In this document: piece after piece, positions 8,567 through 16,571 of the stretch | How positions within the stretch are numbered: position 1 is the stretch's first letter | Layout: each line of letters starts with the position of its first letter | NCBI GenBank assembly: GCA_052379845.1 | Contig: JBQTCF010000002.1 | Reading direction: 5' to 3' (one strand) | DNA from: Roseinatronobacter sp052379845 | GTDB lineage: Bacteria > Pseudomonadota > Alphaproteobacteria > Rhodobacterales > Rhodobacteraceae | DNA length: 64,000 bases | The notes under the pieces: model-generated | What the model was told of the DNA's origin: nothing | Databases searched by the model: none | Seen by the model: only the letters and a program-made list of their open reading frames with translations | Program-made: the position numbers and the translations under genes

Positions 8567-9090
8567 TATTGCTGCGCCACACCCGGCCCGACGTGGCCCC
8601 CGGCATTTGCTACGGGCGCAGTGATCTGGGGCTTGCGCCGTGCTTTGGAGATGCGGCGCAAACTGTCAGTCAAACCCTGCCAGATGTGGCGCGCATTGTA
8701 TCTTCGCCGTTGTCGCGGTGTTTGCGGCTGGCCAGACATGTGGCGCAAGCACGCGCGCTGCCCCTGACCATTGACCCGCGCCTGAGTGAAATGGATTTCG
8801 GCACATGGGAAGGACAACCCTGGGAGGATATTCCCCGCGCGCAGCTGGACGCATGGGCGCGCGACATTCTGCACGCCCGCCCCCATGGTGGCGAAACGGT
8901 TGCCGCGCTGCGTGACCGCGCGCTGGCCGCGCTGCGCGACCATGCCGTCCCTGCCACACTGGTTGTCACGCATCATGGCGTTATCAAATGCGCGCGCAGC
9001 CTGATCATGGGCAATGATGCGTGGCAGTCAAACCTGCCATTTGGCCACTGGATCACGATTGCCCCGCAGGTGTTTCTTGATGCACCATGA
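8563..9090 (+). CDS. cobC: Histidine phosphatase family, alpha-ribazole phosphatase type
   Basis: A 175-residue member of the histidine phosphatase (phosphoglycerate mutase-like) superfamily. The N-terminal LLRHTRPDV holds the phospho-accepting His6 in an RH(T) motif, and the second histidine lies in VVTHHGVIK. Position between cobS and cobU supports removal of the 5'-phosphate from alpha-ribazole phosphate or adenosylcobalamin phosphate. The frame is open from 8209, but the start must be the ATG at 8563 (ATGA overlap with cobS) or 8557, since the family begins directly before the RH motif. The specific phosphatase role is inferred from context. Confidence 0.85.
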   Translation: MILLRHTRPDVAPGICYGRSDLGLAPCFGDAAQTVSQTLPDVARIVSSPLSRCLRLARHVAQARALPLTIDPRLSEMDFGTWEGQPWEDIPRAQLDAWARDILHARPHGGETVAALRDRALAALRDHAVPATLVVTHHGVIKCARSLIMGNDAWQSNLPFGHWITIAPQVFLDAP

Positions 9091-9619
9091 CCTGACGCTC
9101 ATCCTTGGGGGGGCGCGGTCTGGAAAAAGCGCCTTGGCCGAACGCGAAATCACGGCCCTGCCCGCGCCGTGGCACTACATCGCCACAGCGCAAGCGTTTG
9201 ACGATGAGATGCGCGACCGCATCCGCCATCATCAGGCCCGGCGCGGCAACGGTTGGCACATATATGAAGACCCGTTTGATCTGGCCCAACGCCTGAGCAC
9301 CCTGCCCGATGGCGCGCCGGTGCTGGTGGATTGCCTGACCCTGTGGCTGACAAACCACCTGCTGGCCGATCACTGCCTGCAAGCGCAATATGACGCGCTG
9401 GAAATTGCCCTTCTGGCGCGCAAGGGACCGGTCTGGCTGGTATCCAACGAGGTGGGGCTTGGCATTGTGCCCGACAACGCGCTTGCGCGCAGGTTCCGTG
9501 ACGAAGCGGGGCGGCTGAACCAACGCATGGCCACCCTTGCCACCCGCGTCATTTTCGTGGCCGCTGGCCTGCCGCTGCAATTGAAGGGGGCTGCACGCCC
9601 CCCTATGATGGACCCATGA
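9080..9619 (+). CDS. cobU: Adenosylcobinamide kinase / adenosylcobinamide-phosphate guanylyltransferase
   Basis: A 179-residue bifunctional enzyme (CobU in Salmonella, CobP in aerobic cobalamin producers) that phosphorylates adenosylcobinamide and transfers GMP to it. The Walker A loop GGARSGKS lies at residues 10-17, and the VDCLTLWLTN and WLVSNEVGLGIVP segments are family hallmarks; the latter lies close to the guanylylated region. The ATG at 9080 (MHHDLTLILGG) gives standard length and overlaps the cobC stop by 11 bases. The stop overlaps the dnaE start as ATGA at 9616-9619. Confidence 0.93.
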   Translation: MHHDLTLILGGARSGKSALAEREITALPAPWHYIATAQAFDDEMRDRIRHHQARRGNGWHIYEDPFDLAQRLSTLPDGAPVLVDCLTLWLTNHLLADHCLQAQYDALEIALLARKGPVWLVSNEVGLGIVPDNALARRFRDEAGRLNQRMATLATRVIFVAAGLPLQLKGAARPPMMDP

Positions 9620-12600
9620 CACAAACACCCCGCTTCATTCACCTGCGAACACATACCGAATATTCCCTGCTGGAAGGGGCCTTGCCGCTGAAAAAGCTGG
9701 TCAAGGATTGCGCCGCACAAGGCATTCCCGCCATCGCCGTCACTGACACGGATAATATGTTTGCGGCGCTGGAATTTTCGGTGCTGGCGTCGGGGTCCGG
9801 CGTGCAACCCATTCTCGGGTGTCAGATTTCCGTGGCCTATGACCCGCCCGCGCCGGGGGAAAAGCTGCGCATGCCAGCCCCTGTTGTGCTGCTGGCGCAG
9901 TCCGAGGCGGGCTATATGAGCCTGATGAAACTGAATTCCTGCCTGTATCTGCCCAAGGACCGGCCCGTGCCACAGGTCACGCTGGAAGAACTGGAACAGC
10001 ATTCAGACGGGCTGATCTGCCTGTCTGGCGGGGCTGAAGGGGCGGTGGGCAAACTGGTCCAGACCAACCAGATGCCCAAGGCCCGCGCGCTGATGGAACG
10101 GCTGGCGGCCACCTACCCCAACAGGCTATATGTCGAATTGCAGCGCCACGCGGGCGAAGACGGCCAGATGATGGAAGCCCAGCGCGTGACAGAACGCCCC
10201 TTCGTGGAAATGGCCTATGACATGGGGCTGCCGCTGGTGGCCACAAATGATGTCTATTTCCCCAAATCCAAGATGTATGAAGCCCATGACGCGCTTTTGT
10301 GCATCAAGGAAGGGTCCTATGTCGACCAATCCGCGCCGCGCCGCCGTTTGACGCCGCAGCATTACCTGAAATCGCCCGAAGAAATGGCCGCCCTGTTTGC
10401 CGACCTGCCCGAAGCGCTGGAAAACACCGTGGAAATCGCGCGGCGCTGCGCCTACAAGGCCGAACGCCGCGCGCCCATCCTGCCACGCTTCGCCGATGAC
10501 GAGGTGCAGGAACTGCGCCGTCAGGCCAAGGAAGGGCTGGCCGCACGTCTGGCCGTCATTCCCCATGCAGCCCCCGTGGCGGAATATGAACAACGGCTGG
10601 AGTTTGAGCTGGGCATCATCGAAGGCATGGGCTTTCCCGGCTATTTTCTGATTGTTGCCGATTTCATCAAATGGGCCAAGGATAACGGCATTCCTGTTGG
10701 CCCCGGCCGGGGGTCGGGGGCGGGGTCGCTGGTGGCCTATGCGCTGACCATCACGGACCTTGACCCGCTGCGCTATGCGCTGCTGTTTGAACGGTTTTTG
10801 AACCCTGAACGTGTATCCATGCCGGATTTCGACATCGATTTCTGCATGGACCGCCGCGAAGAAGTCATCCGCTACACCCAGAACAAATACGGCGATGACA
10901 AGGTGGGCCAGATCATCACCTTCGGTGCGCTGCTGTCCAAGGCTGCGGTGCGCGATGTGGGGCGCGTGCTGCAACTGCCCTTCGGTCAGGTCGACAAACT
11001 GTCGAAAATGATTCCCGTAGAAGGCGTGAAACCCGTCAGCATTGAAAAGGCGCTGGCCGATGAACCGCGCCTGCGCGAAGCTGCCAAATCCGAAGAAGTG
11101 GTGGACCGGCTGCTGACCTATGCCCAGCAAGTTGAAGGGTTGTTGCGCAATGCCTCAACCCATGCGGCGGGGGTGGTGATCGGTGACCGCCCGCTGGACG
11201 AACTGGTGCCGCTCTACCGCGACCCGAAATCGAACATGCCTGCCACGCAATTCAACATGAAATGGGTGGAACAGGCCGGTCTGGTCAAGTTCGACTTTCT
11301 GGGCCTGAAAACCCTGACGGTCATACAGAACGCGGTTGATCTGCTCAAACGGCGCGGGGTGGAGCTGGACATTTCCGCCATCCCGCTGGATGACAAACCC
11401 ACCTATGAGCTGTATGCCAGCGCGCGCACAGTAGCTGTGTTTCAGGTGGAAAGTTCGGGTATGATGGACGCGCTGCGGCGCATGAAACCCACCTGTATTG
11501 AAGATATCGTGGCCCTTGTGGCACTGTATCGCCCCGGCCCGATGGAAAATATTCCAACATATTGCGAGGTGAAGAACGGGTTGAGGCCGCTGGAGTCGAT
11601 TCACCCGTCGATTGATTTCATTCTGGAAGAAACCCAGGGCATTATCGTCTATCAGGAACAGGTGATGCAGATTGCGCAGGTCATGGCGGGCTACTCGCTT
11701 GGCGGTGCGGACCTGCTGCGCCGCGCCATGGGCAAGAAAATCGCCGAGGAAATGGCCAAGGAACGCCCCAAATTCGTAAAAGGGGCCATTGCCAACTGGG
11801 TGGATGAAAAGAAAGCAGGCGAGGTGTTCGACCTGCTGGAAAAATTCGCCAATTACGGGTTCAACAAATCCCACGCCGCCGCCTATGCCGTGGTGAGCTA
11901 CCAGACCGGCTATCTGAAGGCGAACTACCCCGTGGAATTCATGGCCGGTGTCATGAATTGCGATATCCACCTGACCGAAAAGCTGGCGGTGTATAAGCGC
12001 GAAGTGGACCGGATGGACATTACAGTGGTGCCCCCATGCGTGAACAGGTCGCGCGCGCGGTTCGATGTGCAGGACGGGGCGTTGGTCTATGCACTGGGTG
12101 CGCTGAAGAATGTGGGTCTGGACGCCATGCGCCTGATCGTGGACGGACGCGGTGACAAACCGTTTGCCACGCTGTTCGACCTTGCGCGCCGTGTGGACCT
12201 GAAACGCGTGGGCAAACGCGCGCTGGAAATGCTGGCGCGGGCGGGGGCGTTTGACCAGTTGGACCGCAACCGCAGGCGCGTATTCGACAGCCTTGACGGG
12301 CTTGTCAGCTATTCGGCGGCCATCCATGACGCGCGCGCGTCCAATCAGGTATCGCTGTTCGGCGAGGCAGGCGCAGACATCCCCGAACCGCGCCTGTCGC
12401 AATGCGATGACTGGCTGCCCACCGAACGGCTGGGATATGAACATCAGGCCATCGGCTTCTACCTGTCCGGCCACCCGCTGGACGATTACGCGGCCGCATT
12501 GAAACGCAAACAGGTCATGACCTTGGCCGAACTTGAAAAGAAAGCTGCGGGCGGGGCGATGGTGGCCAAAATTGCGGGCACGGTTTCCGGCAGGCAAGAA

Positions 12601-13059
12601 CGCAAATCCGCACGCGGCAACCGCTTTGCCTTCGTGCAACTGTCCGACACCACGGGCCTGTATGAAGTGACCGTGTTTTCCGACACGCTGGAAGCAGGCC
12701 GCCAGTATCTGGAAACCGGCCAGAACGTGGTTCTGACAGTCGAAGCCACGATGGAAGCCGAAACCCTGAAACTGCTGGCGCGCGGGATCCAGCCAATCGA
12801 CTCGGTCGTGGCGGATGCAGGCGCAGCGGGGTTGCGCATCCATGTCGACACAATCGCAGCGATCCAATCAGTGGCCAAACTGCTGGGCGCAGGACAGGCG
12901 CAGGCCCTGCGCGGTCAAGGTCCGGTGCGGTTTTGCGTGGCGGATGTGGGACAGGGCCGTGAAATCGATATCGACACCGGACTGAATTTCGCAATAACGC
13001 CCCAGATCAAAGGCGCTGTAAAATCGCTTGGTGGCGTTGTCATGATCGAGGATCTTTAG
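9616..13059 (+). CDS. dnaE: DNA polymerase III subunit alpha
   Basis: A 1147-residue replicative DNA polymerase. The N-terminal PHP domain starts with FIHLRTHTEYSLLEG; the family C catalytic triad includes Asp404 and Asp406 in PDFDIDF, matching E. coli D401/D403, with GPGRGSGAGSLVAYAL upstream. Helix-hairpin-helix segments follow (about residues 820-890), then a C-terminal OB fold (GTVSGRQERKSARG onward). Length fits standard alphaproteobacterial DnaE1, not the shorter error-prone ImuC/DnaE2. The start overlaps the cobU stop (ATGA), implying translational coupling to the cobalamin genes unless an internal promoter exists in cobU. Confidence 0.96.
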   Translation: MTQTPRFIHLRTHTEYSLLEGALPLKKLVKDCAAQGIPAIAVTDTDNMFAALEFSVLASGSGVQPILGCQISVAYDPPAPGEKLRMPAPVVLLAQSEAGYMSLMKLNSCLYLPKDRPVPQVTLEELEQHSDGLICLSGGAEGAVGKLVQTNQMPKARALMERLAATYPNRLYVELQRHAGEDGQMMEAQRVTERPFVEMAYDMGLPLVATNDVYFPKSKMYEAHDALLCIKEGSYVDQSAPRRRLTPQHYLKSPEEMAALFADLPEALENTVEIARRCAYKAERRAPILPRFADDEVQELRRQAKEGLAARLAVIPHAAPVAEYEQRLEFELGIIEGMGFPGYFLIVADFIKWAKDNGIPVGPGRGSGAGSLVAYALTITDLDPLRYALLFERFLNPERVSMPDFDIDFCMDRREEVIRYTQNKYGDDKVGQIITFGALLSKAAVRDVGRVLQLPFGQVDKLSKMIPVEGVKPVSIEKALADEPRLREAAKSEEVVDRLLTYAQQVEGLLRNASTHAAGVVIGDRPLDELVPLYRDPKSNMPATQFNMKWVEQAGLVKFDFLGLKTLTVIQNAVDLLKRRGVELDISAIPLDDKPTYELYASARTVAVFQVESSGMMDALRRMKPTCIEDIVALVALYRPGPMENIPTYCEVKNGLRPLESIHPSIDFILEETQGIIVYQEQVMQIAQVMAGYSLGGADLLRRAMGKKIAEEMAKERPKFVKGAIANWVDEKKAGEVFDLLEKFANYGFNKSHAAAYAVVSYQTGYLKANYPVEFMAGVMNCDIHLTEKLAVYKREVDRMDITVVPPCVNRSRARFDVQDGALVYALGALKNVGLDAMRLIVDGRGDKPFATLFDLARRVDLKRVGKRALEMLARAGAFDQLDRNRRRVFDSLDGLVSYSAAIHDARASNQVSLFGEAGADIPEPRLSQCDDWLPTERLGYEHQAIGFYLSGHPLDDYAAALKRKQVMTLAELEKKAAGGAMVAKIAGTVSGRQERKSARGNRFAFVQLSDTTGLYEVTVFSDTLEAGRQYLETGQNVVLTVEATMEAETLKLLARGIQPIDSVVADAGAAGLRIHVDTIAAIQSVAKLLGAGQAQALRGQGPVRFCVADVGQGREIDIDTGLNFAITPQIKGAVKSLGGVVMIEDL

Positions 13060-13138
13060 ACGGCGATGCAGCAAAACAGGCGCAGGTTCCTTGCAGCATG
13101 CCCCTTTCAACCGCAATGGCACCCGCCATCAGGTTGCG

Positions 13139-13168
13139 CCTTGTGACCTGCCTTCGGCAGACACAAGG
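13139..13168. terminator. Hairpin downstream of dnaE
   Basis: CCTTGTG at 13139-13145 pairs with CACAAGG at 13162-13168, with an inner stem CTGCC/GGCAG at 13148-13152 and 13156-13160 closing a TTC loop. It lies 80 bases after the dnaE stop and upstream of a second, stronger hairpin. Both sit between convergent genes. Confidence 0.5.
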
Positions 13169-13175
13169 CACCCCA

Positions 13176-13222
13176 GTGGGGGCAGGCAGGGGCGGGCACA
13201 GCCCGCCCCTGCCTGCCCCCAC
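13176..13222. terminator. 22-bp perfect hairpin between convergent dnaE and mcl1
   Basis: The arms 13176-13197 and 13201-13222 are exact reverse complements over 22 GC-rich bases with a 3-base ACA loop. It lies between the stop codons of dnaE (plus strand) and mcl1 (minus strand), the expected place for a bidirectional terminator. Neither side has a T-tract, so either the very stable stem alone stalls polymerase or the element has another role. Confidence 0.7.
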
Positions 13223-13245
13223 ATCCCCTTTGCCAAAAGAAGGCG

Positions 13246-14202
13246 TCAGCCCGCAATCATCTCGGACTGCCGGACAATAACTTCAGCTTGCTTGATCGAC
13301 GCAATATCGACCAAACGTCCCTTGTAAACTGTCGCCCCTTCGCCGCGGGCTTTCGCCGCCGCCATCGCATCCAGGATTTCGCGCGCCTCCGCGACTGCCG
13401 CTTCAGACGGGGTGAACACCTCATTGGCAAGTGCCACCTGTTTGGGGTGGATCGCCCATTTGCCCACCATGCCCAGTGTGGCCGACCTGCGCGCCTGCGC
13501 GCGAAACCCTTCATCATCACTGAAATCACCGAATGGACCGTCAACAGGCAAAACCCCATGTGTCCGACAGGCCGCAACGATGGCCGATTGCGCCCAATGC
13601 CACGGGTCCGACCAATGACGCGCGCCATCATGCAGCATATAGTAATTTTCCTGCGTGCCACCGATCCCTGTTGTGGCCATTCCCATGGAGGCGGCAAAAT
13701 CAGCCGCGCCCAGACTCATGGCCTGAAGCCGCGGGCTGGAAGCTGCAATTTCATCGACATGCGCGATACCGGCTGCCGATTCAATGATCACTTCGAAACT
13801 GATGCGGCGCTTGCGGCCCTTCGCCGCTTCAATGGCGCTTACCAATGCATCGACGGCATACACATCTGCCGCACAGCCCACTTTCGGGATCATGATCTGG
13901 TCCAGCCGGTCGCTGGCCTGTTCAAGCAAATCAACGACATCCCGGTACCAGAACGGCGTATCCAGCCCATTGATACGCACCGACAGGTATTTATTGCCCC
14001 AATCCACATCATGGGTTGCCGCAATAATATTCGCGCGCGCGGCGTCCTTGTCAGACGGGGCGACAGAGTCTTCCAGATCAAGGTTAATGACATCCGCAGC
14101 CGATGCCGCCATCTTCGTAAACAGGGCCACACGCGACCCCGGCCCAAACAGCTGGCAACGATTGGGCCGCGCAGGGGGGGCAGGCTGGATACGGAAACTC
14201 AT
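13246..14202 (-). CDS. mcl1: L-malyl-CoA / beta-methylmalyl-CoA lyase
   Basis: A 318-residue member of the HpcH/CitE aldolase family, the same length as Rhodobacter Mcl1. It cleaves methylmalyl-CoA to glyoxylate plus propionyl-CoA and malyl-CoA to glyoxylate plus acetyl-CoA, serving the ethylmalonyl-CoA pathway for acetate assimilation. Visible features are the N-terminal PPARPNRCQLFGPGSR, the INLDLEDSVAP metal-site segment, FEVIIESAAGIAHVDEI and SLGAADFAASMGM. Convergent with dnaE; divergent from dgcN across a 257-base gap. The close residue-by-residue resemblance to Rhodobacter Mcl1 makes this assignment firm. Confidence 0.93.
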   Translation of the reverse strand: MSFRIQPAPPARPNRCQLFGPGSRVALFTKMAASAADVINLDLEDSVAPSDKDAARANIIAATHDVDWGNKYLSVRINGLDTPFWYRDVVDLLEQASDRLDQIMIPKVGCAADVYAVDALVSAIEAAKGRKRRISFEVIIESAAGIAHVDEIAASSPRLQAMSLGAADFAASMGMATTGIGGTQENYYMLHDGARHWSDPWHWAQSAIVAACRTHGVLPVDGPFGDFSDDEGFRAQARRSATLGMVGKWAIHPKQVALANEVFTPSEAAVAEAREILDAMAAAKARGEGATVYKGRLVDIASIKQAEVIVRQSEMIAG

Positions 14203-14459
14203 TCATCACCTCGTGGATAGTAAATTTCGCTTTTATCTGCTTTTTGGTTATAATGTTGCGCGCAACTTCGCAAGGCAGTTTCTGCGCATGCATCATTCGG
14301 GGACCAGCCCCCGATGTTAGGGCAATAATTTTGCGCATTCTTCCTATTTTTAGCGAAATTCTTGTTCAAAATTGCGTATATAAGTAAAAATTCACGATAA
14401 GCTTGCCTGTGTTCCGCGCAAAACTGCACCAAAGAAAACTGACCCTTCGGGAGCATACC
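14203..14459. other. AT-rich divergent intergenic region, mcl1/dgcN
   Basis: This 257-base gap separates two divergent genes and must hold promoters for both. It is much richer in A and T than the flanking genes, especially 14335-14405. TATATA at 14377-14382 resembles a -10 element, but no -35 box at proper spacing was found, so no promoter is called. No gene was recognised in it. Confidence 0.6.
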
Positions 14460-15461
14460 ATGATTAAGACACCTTATCTTCTGTTCCTGGGCGATGCGCC
14501 CGACCCGTTGGCCGCCAAGGTCGCACAAGGGATCAAGGACTGGCGGCCAGAATTCGCGCTGGGCCAGTTGCGCATGGACGGGTGCCGCGCCGATATGGGC
14601 CTGCCGGACATGACCCTTGCCGAGGCAAAAGCCGCAGGGGCAAAAACGCTTGTCATCGGCGTGGCCAATCGCGGCGGGGTGATTTCGGGGGCATGGAAGA
14701 AAGTGCTGGTGGCGGCACTTGAAGAAGGGTTCGATCTGGCATCTGGCCTGCACAACCTGCTGCGCGACGAACCGGACCTGAAGGCGGTGGCCGAGGCAAC
14801 CGGGCAGCAGTTGCACGATGTGCGGGTTCCGTCCGTGAAATACCCTATCGCCAACGGGGAAAAGCGCAGCGGAAAGCGGTGTCTGGCCGTTGGCACCGAT
14901 TGCTCAGTCGGGAAAATGTATACAGCCCTGTGCATGGAGCGTGAAATGGTTGCGCGCGGCATGAAAGCCACATTTCGCGCCACCGGCCAGACCGGCATAT
15001 TGATTACCGGCGGCGGCGTGCCGCTGGATGCCGTGATCGCGGATTTCATGGCAGGGTCCATCGAATGGCTGACGCCCCACAACGACGCTGATCATTGGGA
15101 CCTGATCGAGGGGCAGGGCAGTTTGTTCCATGTCTCGTATTCCGGTGTCACCATGGCGTTGATCCATGGTGGCCAGCCCGACGCGTTGATCCTGTCGCAT
15201 GAACCCACGCGCACCCATATGCGCGGCCTGCCCGGCTATGCCCTGCCGGAACTGGCCGATTTGCGCGATACAGCGCTGCATCTGGCGCGGGTGGCGAACC
15301 CTGCGGCACAGGTCATCGGGGTTTCCGTCAATACCGCCGCGATGAGTGAACAAGACGCGCTGGATTATTGCGCCCGCGTCGAGGCAGAGATGGGCCTGCC
15401 CACAGTGGACCCGTATCGTCACGGGGCAGGAAAACTGGTAGATGCGCTGGCCGCAATATGA
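14460..15461 (+). CDS. dgcN: D-glutamate N-acetyltransferase (DUF1611)
   Basis: A 333-residue DUF1611-family protein corresponding to DgcN, described in marine Proteobacteria as acetylating D-glutamate for catabolism. Two parts are visible: an N-terminal Rossmann-like region (YLLFLGDAPDPLAAKVAQG) and a C-terminal P-loop-like region (AVGTDCSVGKMYTALCM, around residue 145). The frame is open from 14403, but the ATG at 14460 fits the family N-terminus and follows a CGGGAG ribosome-binding site. It is followed after 87 bases by dgcA, the known partner. Regulation probably lies in the AT-rich gap upstream. Confidence 0.85.
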   Translation: MIKTPYLLFLGDAPDPLAAKVAQGIKDWRPEFALGQLRMDGCRADMGLPDMTLAEAKAAGAKTLVIGVANRGGVISGAWKKVLVAALEEGFDLASGLHNLLRDEPDLKAVAEATGQQLHDVRVPSVKYPIANGEKRSGKRCLAVGTDCSVGKMYTALCMEREMVARGMKATFRATGQTGILITGGGVPLDAVIADFMAGSIEWLTPHNDADHWDLIEGQGSLFHVSYSGVTMALIHGGQPDALILSHEPTRTHMRGLPGYALPELADLRDTALHLARVANPAAQVIGVSVNTAAMSEQDALDYCARVEAEMGLPTVDPYRHGAGKLVDALAAI

Positions 15462-15474
15462 TCATGGGTGCAGC

Positions 15475-15540
15475 AGGGGCTTTGCCCCTCTGGGGCGTGC
15501 CGCCCCATTCACCCCAGGATATTTGACCCAGACTGAAAAG
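15475..15540. repeat. Tandem GC hairpins plus conserved tail (intergenic repeat)
   Basis: Two back-to-back perfect hairpins occur: AGGGGC-TTT-GCCCCT at 15475-15489 and TGGGGCG-TGC-CGCCCCA at 15491-15507. They are followed by CCCCAGGATATTTGACCCAGACTGAA. From memory, this hairpin pair followed by an AGGATATTT-like tail recurs between genes in Rhodobacterales genomes, which suggests a dispersed repeat or a common processing or termination element. No second copy was spotted in this window. Confidence 0.55.
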
Positions 15541-15548
15541 GGCAGGAC

Positions 15549-16511
15549 ATGCTGACAGTGACCCATGACAGGTTTCGACTGGCGGAAGTGTTTACAATCG
15601 CGCGGGGATCACGGAGCCATGCCGATGTGGTGAGTGTTCACCTTAGGCGGGAGGGCGCGCAGGGGCGTGGGGAATGCGTGCCATATGCTAGATATGGTGA
15701 GACGATCGAGTCCGTCAGCCGTGAGATTGAAGCACTGGCAGACGGGATCGGACGGGAGGCGTTGCAAGGAATTTTGCCACCTGGTGCCGCGCGCAATGCT
15801 GTTGATTGTGCTTTCTGGGATTGGGAGGCCAAGCGGGCAGGCAAGCGCGTGTGGGAATTGGCGGGCCTGAGCGCACCCGGGCCATTGATTACGGCATTCA
15901 CCCTGTCGCTGGATACGCCTGACCGGATGGAAGCCGCGGCCCGCAAGCATGCTGCGCGGCCCTTGTTGAAGATCAAGCTGGGCACCCCGGATGACATGCC
16001 GCGACTGGAAGCTGTGCGGCGCGGGGCGCCCGATACGCGGATAGTCATTGATGCCAATGAAGGCTGGAGTGCGGATGTCTATGCAGAGCTTGCGCCCCAT
16101 CTGATCGGACTGGGCGTGGCCATGGTGGAACAGCCCCTGCCAGCAGGCGAGGACGGCATGCTGGCAGAGATTGCGCGCCCATTGCCGGTTTGTGCCGATG
16201 AAAGTTGCCATGACCGCGCCAGCCTGCCCGCGCTGAAGGGCAAATATGACATGGTGAATATCAAGCTGGACAAGACTGGCGGCCTGACCGAGGCACTGGC
16301 GCTGCGCGACGCTGCGCGCGCTGAAGGGTTCGGTGTGATGGTGGGGTGTATGGTGGGCAGTTCGCTGGCCATGGCGCCCGCGATACTGGTCGCCCAAGGG
16401 GCGGATATTGTTGATCTTGACGGCCCGCTTTTGTTGGCTGAGGACCGCGAGCCGCCCCTGATATATGATGCGCAAGGTGTTCATCCCGCGCCCCCTGGGC
16501 TTTGGGGTTGA
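15549..16511 (+). CDS. dgcA: N-acetyl-D-glutamate racemase, enolase superfamily
   Basis: A 320-residue member of the mandelate racemase/muconate-lactonizing subgroup of the enolase superfamily, similar to dipeptide epimerases and to DgcA, which racemises N-acetyl-D-glutamate to the L form. LLKIKLG (about residues 138-144) contains the KxK general base. Metal ligands appear in VIDANEGW, MVEQPLP and CADESCH, and the second lysine in MVNIKLDKTGG. Length and order with dgcN match the known pair. An L-alanyl-D/L-glutamate epimerase role on cell-wall peptides is the main alternative. Confidence 0.85.
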   Translation: MLTVTHDRFRLAEVFTIARGSRSHADVVSVHLRREGAQGRGECVPYARYGETIESVSREIEALADGIGREALQGILPPGAARNAVDCAFWDWEAKRAGKRVWELAGLSAPGPLITAFTLSLDTPDRMEAAARKHAARPLLKIKLGTPDDMPRLEAVRRGAPDTRIVIDANEGWSADVYAELAPHLIGLGVAMVEQPLPAGEDGMLAEIARPLPVCADESCHDRASLPALKGKYDMVNIKLDKTGGLTEALALRDAARAEGFGVMVGCMVGSSLAMAPAILVAQGADIVDLDGPLLLAEDREPPLIYDAQGVHPAPPGLWG

Positions 16512-16571
16512 TCACCCTTTTCCAACGCGGGAACATGCGCTATGCAGCATCCCAAATCGGAGGACAGCCAG

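Noticed and set aside
11155..12867. A 570-codon open frame antisense to dnaE
   Set aside because: It lies entirely opposite a certain dnaE, its translation is rich in His, Gln and Arg without any domain, and long antisense frames are expected in GC-rich coding DNA.
14362..14382. Promoter TTGTTC/TATATA before dgcN
   Set aside because: The two boxes are only 9 bases apart, far from the 16-18 needed.
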